Part shown: one piece after another, positions 20,304-30,600 of the stretch
Position numbering within the stretch: position 1 is the stretch's first letter
How the letters are laid out: each line of letters begins with the position of its first letter
Assembly: GCA_905221605.1 (NCBI GenBank)
Contig: CAJNDS010000297.1
Location: forward strand, 79,501-143,500
Length of the DNA: 64,000 bases
Direction of reading: 5' to 3'
Source: Symbiodinium natans
Taxonomy: Eukaryota; Sar; Dinophyceae; Suessiales; Symbiodiniaceae
Made by a program: the position numbers and the translations under genes
The notes under the pieces: generated by a model
Told to the model about the DNA's origin: nothing
Seen by the model: the letters and a program-made list of their open reading frames with translations, nothing else
Databases searched by the model: none

Positions 20304-20771
20304 GGAACGAGGAGAGGACGCTGAAGCTCAAGGCAAAGATGCCAATTGCAGGGTTTCGGGTTCAGGGTTTAGGGTTTAGGGCTTGGGGTTTAGGGTTTAG
20401 GGTTTAGGGGGCTTCGGGCCTCGTACGATGCCCCTCTGTACAGCAAGGTGGGTGTAGGAATTAGATGCCCGGCCTTTACAACCCCGGCTGCGGGCGCTGA
20501 TGGTTTGGCGAAGTATTCCTGCAATGGAATCGCCCACACGCGCACACCTGTACTCATCAGCCTCACAAAAACTCCAACCCCTGCCTGAGGCCCCTAGAAT
20601 CCCTCCTTTTAAGGCCCCTTTTGGCCCCTGATCCCTCCTCTGAAGCCCCTAGAATCCCTCCTTTTAAAGCCCCTTTTACCCCCTAATCCCATCATCCTCC
20701 CCTACAAAAACCCGAAGCCTAAAACCTAAACACCCTAAATAACCCGAAGCCCTAAACCCTAAACCCGAAGC
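20304..20771. other. Unassigned, includes a 55-bp tandem duplication
   Basis: 20587-20692 is two 55-bp units containing CCCCTAGAATCCCTCCTTTT. TTTAGGG copies at 20355-20410; degenerate CCCTAAA at 20740-20770. Confidence 0.7.
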
Positions 20772-20857
20772 CCCTATTTGCTGGAGGCCTGCCCTGTGCC
20801 GAAGGCCCTGCGTGCGGAACCGCCACCGCGGCGCTGCCACAACCACTTCGAAGGCTC
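20772..20857 (+). CDS. Exon, product unknown
   Basis: Bracketed by CCCTAAA (left) and TTTAGGG (right). The frame reads YLLEACPVPKALRAEP then PPRRCHNHFEGS. The HNHFE text is reminiscent of the N-terminal part of TTLL proteins and the TTLL gene lies downstream on the same strand, but this is only a guess. Confidence 0.45.
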
Positions 20858-21400
20858 AGGGTTTAGGGTTTAGGGATTTGAGACAGTGCCTGATGATTGG
20901 CTTGCTAGAGTATGGGAATCCAGTCAGTAGCACTGGGAGCCTGTGCTTGGGAAGTTTGTGGCAGCACCCACGGGAGTCCGGATGCAAAAAGGGTTTAGGG
21001 TTTAGGGTTTAGCGTTTAGGGTTTAGGGTTTAGGGGGCCCCCTCTTTGAGGAAACGTGGGTGGGCCGAGGGGGGCGGTTCCAGAAACTAGGCTTCTTTGG
21101 GTTAGGTCTCAGCATTTGGGTTTCGCCTTCTTTCTTGCTATTGTTAGAGGGGAGGAGAGAGGGGTGGGAGGAGGCAAGTGCCCCCAACCCAAGAACCACA
21201 GACCGCTCCCAACACGCCCCCGCATAGTGTTTTCAAGCCTCCCCCTTGGCCCCGACATGGAAACACCCTAAATCCTAGACCCTATAGCCTATAACCCCAA
21301 ACCCTAAACCCCAAACCCTAAACCCCAAACCCCAAACCCTAAACCCTAAACCCCAAACCCCAAACCCAAACCCCAAACCCTAAACCCAAATCCTAGACCC
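20858..21400. other. Telomere-like tracts and unassigned text
   Basis: TTTAGGG at 20858-20875 and 20994-21035; a long degenerate CCCTAAA/CCCCAAA tract at 21270-21395. Confidence 0.6.
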
Positions 21401-21490
21401 AGAGGGGGTGGATTCCTCTGCACCAAGCGCGGGCTCTGCCCCGGCCTTACGGATCGATCTCAGAGACTTGAGTTGCCGCGCTTCAGCTTA
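21401..21490 (+). CDS. Possible exon, product unknown
   Basis: Between the degenerate CCCTAAA tract and TTTAGGG text, the frame reads GGFLCTKRGLCPGLTD then RSQRLELPRFSLGG. Confidence 0.33.
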
Positions 21491-21841
21491 GGAGGTTTAT
21501 AGGGTTTAGGGTTTGATAGGGTTGAGGGTTTTGGGGTTCTGGCCCGATGCTGCTGTTTTAGGATCTCCCCGCAAAGCACCCCAATGTTGGAGTGGTAAGG
21601 GTTGAATCCCAAAAAGGTACCTCGTGCCATCCTGGTTCTTTTAATGGTTTTGAAGCCCTAAAATCTGACACCCCAAGAGTTGCGATAATTTTGGTGTTTG
21701 AGGCATTCGCCTGCAGATTACTGTTCTTATTGGTCGAGGCTCCAAAACTACTTCTCACGAGGGCTGCATGCAAGCCTGTTGGTGTTGTGTTCAATCCTGC
21801 ATTTACAGATAATTGTACGTGCGCACAATCCACTGTTTTAG

Positions 21842-21929
21842 GCGAGTCCCTGGTGGCTCACTTCCTCCACTTCGGCCGCGACCCTTTCGGAGCGGTCCCG
21901 TTGACGTGGCTGGGCTCCGCAGTTTCGAG
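21842..21929 (+). CDS. Exon, product unknown
   Basis: The acceptor CTGTTTTAG is followed by ESLVAHFLHFGRDPFG then AVPLTWLGSAVSR, ending at CGAG before GTTTAGGG. Composition is clearly protein-like; the family is unknown. The upstream stretch 21491-21841 shows no element. Confidence 0.5.
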
Positions 21930-22022
21930 GTTTAGGGTTTAGGGTTTAGGGTTCAGGGTTGGGGGGCGCAGTGGGCAGCCGTAGGTTAGTAGTCGTGGTG
22001 TACCAAACCCTGAACCTGCAAG

Positions 22023-22231
22023 CGAGACGCGAAAGCTACCCGCGGCAATGACAACGATGATAGCAAGAAGAATAGCACTAGTGATCGGGAGGTTGCAATG
22101 ATACCCCACAAGCAGGTGAACAAAAACGGGGAGACGAAGAATCCTACGACAAGCTCCTTGGTGCCAAGGTTCCTAGTCCACGGCAGCAGCGACCCTCAGT
22201 GCCCTAGCTGCAGGGCCTGGCCTAGGGCAAG
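22023..22231 (+). CDS. Hydrophilic exon, product unknown
   Basis: A 70-codon open frame without a start follows CTGCAAG. It reads RDAKATRGNDNDDSKKNS, then DREVAMIPHKQVNKNG, then SSDPQCPSCRAWPRA, ending at CAAG before GTTTCTTAAG. Rich in K, N, D and S with a CPSC pair near the end. No family was recognised. Confidence 0.5.
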
Positions 22232-22842
22232 GTTTCTTAAGAGGAGTGTTTAGGGTTTAGGCTTCAGGGTTTAGGGTTTAAGGTGCTCCCTAGTTATACA
22301 GGACAAAAGAATCCGTCAGAGAGGGAAGAAGGAAGGCAAGAACCGGGCTCAGTCGTCATGAGGGGGTTTTGGGGTTTTGGGTTTAGGGTACCGCAGAAAC
22401 AGTATTTACTTCAGATTCCTGCAGAACTTGTGGGGTCTGTCCTGTATCACGCATCGCATGAAGCTGGCAAGATTGTCCGGGGCCCAGTATTCAAAAGGGT
22501 GTAGGGCCGCACAAGAAATTGCCAGTTCCTTGCAGAGGGCTTCGGCCTTTGGAGATTGAGCCCCTAACAAAGCCCCTGAAAAAGAGCCTGTACCAAGTTG
22601 TTCGCCATTGCGGGATTAGATGGGGGCGGAGGCTTGTGAAACTCGTGGTTCAAGTGGGGGCGTTGGCATCGCCTCTTCCACTGTCGAGAGTAGATTCCAC
22701 TTCAGGGCAGAAAAGGGGCTGCGTGGCCTCAAAGGGGTTTAGTGTTCGTTGATAGCCGCGATCCGGGGCAAATTTGCCTCGCACGCTGCACCCTCAAGCC
22801 TCTCGAGTTGTCACAGCCTTGTGGCGCAACAACCTTCCACCA
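22232..22842. other. Unassigned, probably with exons
   Basis: A short TTTAGGG tract at 22245-22282. The + frames at 22377-22559 and 22519-22752 are open; the second includes LEIEPLTKPLKKSLYQVV. No splice pattern could be fixed. Confidence 0.35.
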
Positions 22843-22956
22843 ATCCCAGATCTTCCAAAACCCCTTAATTAAGGAGTATACCCTAATTTATTCTAAGGAT
22901 CATGGTTATGAACTTGGGCATATTCCCTAATTAAGGGTTTCTGGAAAATCTGGGAT
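22843..22956. mobile_element. Family A-related palindromic element with different ends
   Basis: The arms ATCCCAGATCTTCCAAAACC and the mirrored right end (TTTCTGGAAAATCTGGGAT) differ from the usual CCCAAAGAG ends, but the inner TTAATTAAGGAGTATACCC and CATATTCCCTAATTAAG match family A. Confidence 0.75.
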
Positions 22957-22971
22957 CATGAGTTCTTCAGA

Positions 22972-23066
22972 GTCTGCACGTGACAACCCAACTCCAGGTT
23001 CGCCATGTTCGAGGAGCCGGAATGAAGGTTGTTTCACGACCTCAAGCAGAAGTCTTGTTTCGGCTT
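22972..23066 (+). CDS. Exon, product unknown
   Basis: Right after the palindromic element the frame reads HVTTQLQVRHVRGAGMKV then VSRPQAEVLFRLQ, ending at CTTCAG before GGTTTAGGG. Confidence 0.45.
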
Positions 23067-23091
23067 CAGGGTTTAGGGGAGGGTGGTTTCA

Positions 23092-23204
23092 GAATTCAAG
23101 AACAGCAGCAGAAGCAGCCCCCCCAGACTTCCCCGAAAAAAACGCATGTTTTTTGGACTCAAGGGGCACAGGGAAGAACAAGAAACTCCGAGCCCTAGTC
23201 TGAA
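23092..23204 (+). CDS. Possible terminal exon, product unknown
   Basis: After TTTCAG the frame reads NSRTAAEAAPPDFPEKNA then CFLDSRGTGKNKKLRALV and stops at 23202-23204. Confidence 0.38.
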
Positions 23205-23264
23205 TTATAGACTTTTTTGTGGCCCCTCAAACGTCAATGAACCTTCCAAAAACATACAGTAGCG

Positions 23265-23320
23265 TGGTAGCCCGGCGGTACCCTTTACCCTGGTTCTAAT
23301 CTGGTTGCCGGGCTACCAAG
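23265..23320 (+). mobile_element. Minimal family C element
   Basis: GGTAGCCCGGCGGTACCC on the left and GGTTGCCGGGCTACCAAG on the right, only 56 bp in all; the family core is deleted. Confidence 0.8.
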
Positions 23321-23401
23321 GTAGGATCCCTTACGAATTACGCCGCCCCCCGTGTCGGGGTGGGGGGGTCATACAAAAGGCTAAATAGGCTGACTTCGCC
23401 T

Positions 23402-23456
23402 TTAGTTGAACTTTAAACTTTTTGGGTTTCCTTAGTAGGAATATTAAAGTTTAACC
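23402..23456. mobile_element. Family I inverted-repeat element (copy I1)
   Basis: GTTGAACTTTAAACTTT mirrors ATTAAAGTTTAACC. A second copy is at 34563-34620. Confidence 0.6.
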
Positions 23457-23512
23457 TTTTTTCCCCTTGGTTATTGGAGAAGTAAGTAGGGATACGGAAG
23501 CCTAATTAAGCT

Positions 23513-23621
23513 CCCAAAGAGCCCAATATAGCTTAATTAAGGAATATACCTTAAATCATATTAAGGATCCCTATATGATTTAAGGAATATTCCTTAATTA
23601 AGCAATATTGGGCTCTTTGGG
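23513..23621 (+). mobile_element. Family A palindromic element (copy A4)
   Basis: 109 bp. CCCAAAGAGCCCAATATAGC mirrors GCAATATTGGGCTCTTTGGG almost completely; the centre is AAGGATCCCTATATGATTTA. Confidence 0.96.
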
Positions 23622-23712
23622 CTTACGTCAGGGAGAGGATGCTCTGAGCGCAGGAGGCATATCGCTACTTCTCAGACGAAGCGAAGCAGCGGTGACGGGG
23701 CCCGATTGTGCT

Positions 23713-23803
23713 TAGGGTTTAGGGTTTAGGGTTTAGGGTTTAGGGTTTAGGGTTCAGGGTTTAGGGTTTAGGGTTTAGGGTTCAGGGTTTAGGGTTTAGG
23801 GTT
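23713..23803. repeat. TTTAGGG array with TTCAGGG variants
   Basis: About 13 heptamers. Confidence 0.95.
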
Positions 23804-24119
23804 TCAGGGGGCTGGGGTCTCAGATTGCTGAGTCTCAGGGCATTTTCCGACAGCCTTCAGGCTCACCAACAACCTCCCCACATGAAACCCCTATTGCGAT
23901 CCAGTTTACAAGCCAAAGAACACCCCCGTGTTGCGGCTCGCAGCAGGGCGCAAGATGTATCCTAGAGCCCTTACAAGGGAACCCTTCTTAAGCCTCTTCC
24001 TTATCATTCAGAGGGTCTATCCCCCCCCAGGGTCCCCCTTCATCCTATCCCCTAATGTTAGCTCTGGAGTTCTGGAGATGCTTGCATCAGGGGGGGGGGG
24101 GGGGGGGGGGGGAAAGGGG
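23804..24119. other. Unassigned, ends in a poly-G run
   Basis: A + frame from 23928 is open but passes through G(22) at 24091-24112, so it is not trusted. Confidence 0.4.
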
Positions 24120-24226
24120 CTTGCTAGCCCAGTACCCTTTTCCATTTTTTTGGGTTCAAGGTTCCCTGATCAAGTAGCCAACCCCAAAAAGGGTGCCCTT
24201 ATTGCATATGGTTACTGGGCTACTAG
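24120..24226 (+). mobile_element. Family C element (copy C3)
   Basis: CTTGCTAGCCCAGTACCC at the left, ATGGTTACTGGGCTACTAG at the right; the core has CCCCAAAAAGGGTGCCCTTA. A G(12) run follows. Confidence 0.85.
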
Positions 24227-24529
24227 GGGGGGGGGGGGGGTGTTCGGGTTGAGGGGTTTGCAACAAAAGGCCTCAAGGGCTCAAGAGCCCCTACCCTTTG
24301 GGCTTGTTATGGTGCATTAGGGTTTAGGGTCTAGGAGGCTCCTACACTAGACGGCCCTGTAACCTCTGAAGATCCATGAAATCCAGCGCTGACAACTGTC
24401 TTGGGCCTTGCCCGGCCACACACACACACACACCTAAGACCCACAGGTTAACTTGCTTCCCACCTACAAACAACAGCTCAACCCTGAAGCCCTAAGCCCC
24501 CTAAAGCCCTTAACCCAAAAAAAACCAAG

Positions 24530-24601
24530 ACATCCTCCTCCCCGAAACGGTCCCCATCCTGCCTGGGCTTTCTTCGTGCAAGTGTGGTTAGCCGAAGTTC
24601 T
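24530..24601 (+). CDS. TTLL exon upstream of introner F2 (edge uncertain)
   Basis: A frame in register with the next exon reads SPKRSPSCLGFLRASVVS RSS up to a GT donor (TCT before GTAAAAG). A different frame here reads DILLPETVPILPGL, which also recalls the FxPxTxxLP text that precedes WIxKP in the family, so the true frame and 5' edge are unresolved. Confidence 0.4.
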
Positions 24602-27600
24602 GTAAAAGACAAAACTAGGTAGGCCCTTGGGACATTTCATATTTTCCCTTATTTGGGTTTAAGAGCATCATATTCAGGAATATTTTTCAGAGGGTTTTAG
24701 GGGCCATCCTAGAAAAGGATCTGGATCGTCAAGCCGGCCGAGTGGGCGAACAGGGGTTGCGGCATCCGACGCTTGCTTACTTGCGGGTTCTTTGGGATGG
24801 AGTGGGGTACCCTTTTTATGCCTGGGCAGATGAGGGCAATGAATATTTTAGGTCCCTACTTCCCTCATCCCCTACTTAGAAACAAGTCGGTTTTGGGGTC
24901 AGCTTTGTCGGTGTTTTTCTAGAATCCCTCTCGGTTGTGTCGGTGTTTTTCTAGAATCCCTCTCGGTTTTTCTTCTGCGTTGCAAGCCCCAACGTCGTTG
25001 TGCGAATATTGTTGAGATTGGGTCTTGTTGTGATCCAGGTGGCACCATCATTGAAGGCTTTTTAACGTTTTCCCCTAATTTCAAGTCATTGTTCGTAACA
25101 CCTCCATGCACATGGCCTTCAATGTACTAACTGCAGCGGGATATTGAATATAAGGGGAATCGTGTTGTCAGGGTAGGGACGTTCGTGGTTCGTCCACCCC
25201 TGCGGGTTGCGCTGCCGGCTTTGGGTCCGGGCAGGGTAGGAGCAGCTGGGATTGGTTCCGCCAATGAAGGTCCTAATCTTAAAATCCCCCATACACAGCG
25301 AATAACAGGGGTGGTTGAATGGGCATTGCTCCGACATCCCACGATCTGAGGCATCTTCAGAACGATTGAAGAGGTCCGGGCCCGGGTGGACGCCAAAGAG
25401 CGTGCCTGGGCCATCCAAAAGCGACTTGGTCCCATTGGCAGGACTAGGATGCCCTGTAGTGCCCTTATTCCCATTTGGGGGGTTAAGTTCCCTTATAAAC
25501 CCCTTAAGCAAAAAGGGTACCCTTGTTAATCCTGGGTTACTGAGCATCCTAGAGGATGTCCTTGCGCGGTTTTTTTCTGCCAGGGTATGTTGACCGATGT
25601 ATGCAATGGGTGTTTTTCGTTTGGGCATGTTTTCCAAGGGGGGCCTGCATGCATTCGCAGGATTGGGATTCTGTTCCTTAGTAGCTGAGTGAGCACACTT
25701 TACACTTTTTGGGATGCATTTTTCCCCTATAGAACTGAAACTGTACATTTTTTTGGGCTTATGAACTCAGCAACTAAGATTCCAAAAAACCCTTCCAGAG
25801 GCTTTGAAGTTGAATTGACCCCTATTCCGACCCCCGGCCGAACATCGAAGCAGGAGCGTGGTTTTCAGTAGCCCGAAGGGTTCAGAGTTTAGGGTTTAGG
25901 GTTTAGGGTTTAGGGTTTAGGGTTTAGGGTAATGTCACTGCGGTTGAAAGCACAAGTTGTTCCCATAAGAAGCCTTAGAGCTTTACGCTCCTGTCAAGTC
26001 ACACCGCGTGCAGGGACCAACCCTGCCGGAGCCCTAAAGCCCAAACAATGACGCGATTGTGTATCTCTTTAAACTACATGTGTGTTTCATTTGTTTTTTT
26101 CTTTCTTGTTTCTACATACTATGTGTTTCATATATGTTTATATTTTCATTTCTCTGCATATACATAGAGCAAGCCCTGACCAACCCAAGGTACATTGAGA
26201 AGCCGCTCTTGGTGCACGGGCGCCACCTGGCTTTCATGTCCTCGGTAAACATTATCGACGGTTCGGGATGGAGGTTCACGGGTTAGAGTTCCTTTTCGGG
26301 GCTTCAGGGGGGTTTACGAGCTTTGGGTTTTTGGGACTTTGGGTCTTGTTTGCAGTTAGAAGCGGAGTATACATCAGCTCTTCCAACGCGGAATGCTCTC
26401 AAAGCATTTTCGCCCTTGGGCATTGCACCCAGGCAAGTTCGACATCCGCGCGCAACTCGGTTGCAGGCCTTCAAAACTCTGCTCGCAGAAGTTTGTTTCT
26501 CTTGCAGACTCAGTGTGCTTAACTACAGCCTTTGCAAGTGAGGGTGGGGCTGTAAGATCCGAAGGCTCGGGGTTGGGGGGGGAACGCAGCAAACTGCACG
26601 TGCTTGTAACGCACCTTGAACCCCAAACCGAGAATGTAGAACATAGCCCCGAAACCCTAAACCCTAAACCCTAAACCCTAAAGCCTAAACCCTAAACCTC
26701 ACCTTACACTCGGTAACTGCTCGGGTTGGCTGGGAAGGGCTGCGAGCATCAGCTCCATGTGCCCGTAGAAGCCAGGAAGAAGCCGAAGCACAACGTGGTC
26801 CTACATTCTGGGTCATTGTTGAAAATGATTTTACATCTTGAGGGGTTTAGGGTTTAGGGTTTGAGGGTTTAGGGCAATACTTAAAACCCCAATAAGGAAT
26901 CAAAATGATTCTTTTTGAATGGTACCCCAAAGAATCGTGCAGCATTGGTCATAAGGCCACAAATGCCCACGCAGCCATATTTCTCCCGGAGTGAAAGAGA
27001 AGCAGGGAGTCGTAGCCCAACGAAAGAGAACTTAGCAGCTGAATGAGTGCACTTTACACTTTTTGGGATACTATAATCCCCTATAGAGCTGACAGTCTGC
27101 ACTTTTTGGGGGCTTATGAACTCAGCAACTAAGAGAAGCAGGGAGTCTTAGCCCAACGCAAGATTGCCGGGCCATGCTCTTGATTGGTATGGGTGCGGGT
27201 TGGGATGTTCCCCCTAAACCTAACAGTCCTCAATAGGGATTACAGTACCCCCTACTATAAACCCACTGCTGTTGCAGAGAGGGTCCTTGCAGAAACCTTT
27301 ATCAACCCTGAGGTACTGCCTCCTTCTCCAAGATCCGGCCACCATGGCTTTCAAAGCCTTCTGCTACAGGGATGCATATCTTCGCACCACCAGCGCTCAG
27401 CAGCTTGGGGACACAAGTGGTTTCCGGAAGGAAGTTTATGGTTCACTCGTGTTCGGTTAAGCAAAAAAGGGGCACCCTTTTGAATCCTAGTTAGGGTTCG
27501 GAGTATAATGCTTCGGAAAATGAGGATGTAGAGGCGAGAAAAAATGTCCTGCTGAGCAGGATGATCTTGGGGCAAATTTTCGTAGACAACTTCAAGCGGT

Positions 27601-30600
27601 TCTGACGTCCGCCTCTTGACCCTCCTTTCTTGTGACCATCTCCCCGACCTTTGTCGCGTGTTCTTCCTGATTTCATCGCGAGACCTCCCTTGAAACCTAT
27701 GTTTGGGGATGCTCCCCCTTATACTAGCAGTCCTTAATGGGGATTGTAATAGGGGGTACGATAATCCCCCATTAAAGGCGGTTCGATTAAAGACTGTTAG
27801 TATACCAAGCCTGTGTCCTGCGGCATGCAGCCCAAGGTACACAACCAAGACCTTCGACAGGACTGAAGGGGGCGGATGCACCCAAAGAGCCCAATATAGC
27901 TTAATAAAGGAATATACCTTAAATCATATTAAGGATCCCTATATGATTTAAGGAATATTCCTTAATTAAGCCATATTGGGCTCTTTGGGCATTCATGGGC
28001 CATGACTCCGAGAGTCTTAATGCGAACCCTGATCCCTACAGCTTGGGATGTTCCCCTTTATACTAACAGTCCTTAACAGGGATTAGAGTACCCCCTACCA
28101 CAATCCTTATTTAAGGACTCTTAGAATATGGGGTAACATCCCAACCTACACCTTTGAACCGAGGGGCTTCCGAATCTCAGGGGGGAAATACCTGGGGGGC
28201 ACCTGGGGCTAAGTCCGGGGAAGGTGGCCGCAAAGGGCGTTTAAGGGCCTGTCGACCCAGACCTCTGGGAGGATGCAAAAAAATGTAGGAGCCCCCCCCC
28301 CCCCCCCCCCCCCAATAGCATCCTAGACTACACTATGGTTGGGTCATGTCTTGAGAGTCTACTTTTTGGGATCTACTTTCTGCCCAAAGAGCCCAATATT
28401 GCTTAATTAAGAACATATTCCTTAAACCATATGGGGATCCTTAATATGATGTAAGGTATATTCCTTAATTAAGCACTATTGGGCTCTTTGGGTGGGTCCT
28501 CCCAGGGGTCTGGCTAAGGTAGTTCCATGGTCCCCCTAGTGTGGGCCCTTTCATGGGGAACCCTTACTATACCCTCTCAAGCCCAAGGGCCCCTAAACCC
28601 TCAACCCTCAACCCTCAACCCTAAACCCTAAACCCTAAACCCTAAACCCTAAACCAGAACCCCTTAAACCTTCTCAGCAGGATGGTGCATCTGAACAACG
28701 ACGCCGTGCAAAAGAAAGGCGACGACTACGGCAAGTTCGAGCCGGCAAACAAGATGTCCCTGGAAGAGCTTCCGGGCTGCAAGGTTTAGGGTTAAGGGTT
28801 TAGGGTTTAGGATTCAGGGTTTAGGGTTTAACCCAAAGCCCTGCATGAGCTCGAAGCTGGGCGTTAGAAGAGGGACTACACTCAGAGCCAGATCCACTCG
28901 CTCAACTTCCTCCACCCGTTTAGGGGCTAGGGGTTTAGGGTTTAGGTTTTAAGGTTTAGCCCCTTGTGGCCTCCGAAATTTAGGGGCCGGAAGACTTGGA
29001 ATAGGGTTTAGGGGCTGATTGTAGTATACAGAATTGCAGACGGACAGTAAGAGAATACTATTAGTAATTATTCCGACCCCTATATCACTCAGGTTCCAGA
29101 AATATCTGGATGAGCACCACGCGGCTCGGTTGCAGCTAGCAATGAGGGACCACACTTGGCTTTCTTCTGCCTGGCTCTTAGGACTTTAGCCCTTTGGGGT
29201 TTTGAAGCAACTACAGTAAGGAGCCTAAAAGTAAAAATTTCAGGAAGGGTTCAGAAGTCAGCCAAGCAAAGAGGGGTGTGAAGCGACAGGCTCAGCATGT
29301 ATCGGCCACAGGAGTTTGTGCAGACTGCTGAGGCCTCCAGCGTGCAGTTTGCGACATGCAGCTCTCAAAGCCACATGCGCACGCGATGAAAACTTAAGAA
29401 ACCGTAAACCCTGAACCCGAAACCCTAAACCCTAAACCCTAAGAGCATGCGGCCCCATGTTGCTTGCCACTCGTCGTTTTGTGTACTTGTCGCATCCTGC
29501 ATAGAACACCGCAGCGGGCAAGTGCTGCAAGGCATGGAAGCCAGCGGTCTAAACATAGCAAGAACATGACAAGCCTAATTCAACACCAACCACTTGTAGC
29601 AACCCTAAACCCTAAACCCTAAGCCCTAAAAAGCGAAGCCTCATCCTAGGACTTCGCTTCGTAGAGTCAGCCCACCTTCTCGGAGAGCATTCGACAGAAG
29701 CTCAAGCTTAAAAACCTAGTCCGTTCAAGCACCTACATAAACCGCTTTTGGTTTCTTACTGGGCTCTGCTCATAACGGAAAACAAGAGCTTGAAGTGCAG
29801 TTCTGAGAACAGTTTTGGCATTGGCGCGTAGCTGCGATAGCAACCTGGCTCTTCGCAGGAGGGTTCCCTCAAAGGGTTCGAGGGACATGCGACACCCTAA
29901 TGCCTTCATTTCCTATTCAAGTAACGCCCTTAAACCCTACACCCTAAACCCTAAACCCTAAACCGAAACCCTTGCCTCTGAAACCAGGGAACCCCGAGGT
30001 GGAAGGGCATCGAAGGAAGACACGAACGTGGGGACACTATGTGTTGATGTGACCCTCTCCATCCGGCTCTTGCCTTCCTCCGGTTTAGGGTTTAGGGTTT
30101 AGGGTTTAGGGCGCGCCCGTTGCAAAAGGTCTAGGGGGCTCAGGGTCCTCGTGGAAACGCACAGCTCCTCAGCACAGGGCTTCGGGGTTAGAGCGTCATG
30201 AGGTCCGCAGCGTCAGCGTGCGGGAGGACACGGCGAAGAGTTTGACTTAGTAAGGGGTTTCGGGGCCACGGCTTCTGTGGTTCGGCGCGCCATTTCCAGA
30301 GGAAGGCATGGAGAAGTGGCGGCCAAGTCACACCTACTCTTGCCTAACAACCCCAAAAAATGAAGAGAGTACCTGGGCCCCAAAGTCCCAATATAGGAGG
30401 TACTTTATAAGGCCCAAGTCTTCCCGATTTAGGTACATGGACCCCTTAGGGGAAGGGCAGTCTTGGATTGAGGGTTTAGGGCTGAGGGCTGAGTGAACAT
30501 CCGTTGGGCCGGCCCTAATCAGAGCTTAGTAGGGATGTTCCCTCCTTATACTACGGTCCTTAATAGGGAGTCTAATAAAGAAAGGGGGGGGGGGGGGGGG

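Larger units (their letters stand above)
27403..28680 (+). other. TTLL intron, GC-AG, packed with elements
   Basis: 1278 nt. CTCAGCAG occurs at both edges, overlapping the splice sites. Inside, in order: a right half of family B (27457-27491), D3 (27704-27807), A5 (27881-27989), D4 (28043-28144), a C run (28293-28313), A6 (28383-28492) and a CCCTAAA array (28597-28655). Confidence 0.9.

Noticed and set aside
25119-25748. 209-codon minus-strand frame whose text (NGTKSLLDG, MGDFKIR, LIFNI) recalls an arylsulfatase C-terminus, seemingly interrupted by element B3
   Set aside because: The + strand of the same bases holds the TTLL exon 25351-25420, which joins perfectly to its neighbours on both sides. 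The minus frame is a chance shadow.
26700-26841. 47-codon + frame (TLHSVTARVGWEGL to TFWVIVENDFTS) as a TTLL exon
   Set aside because: The exon 26590-26645 already supplies the family strand VLVTHLEP and joins in phase to FCYRDAYL; this segment is intronic.
27351-27881. 176-codon minus-strand frame
   Set aside because: It runs through element D3 and is antisense to the TTLL exon 27357-27402.
27990-28205. Two + frames that join across element D4 (NPDPY-TFEPRGFRISGGKY)
   Set aside because: They look coding, and removal of D4 with its 8-bp duplication joins them, but the segment lies inside a TTLL intron whose flanking exons join directly. Kept only as a warning that coding-looking text occurs in introns.
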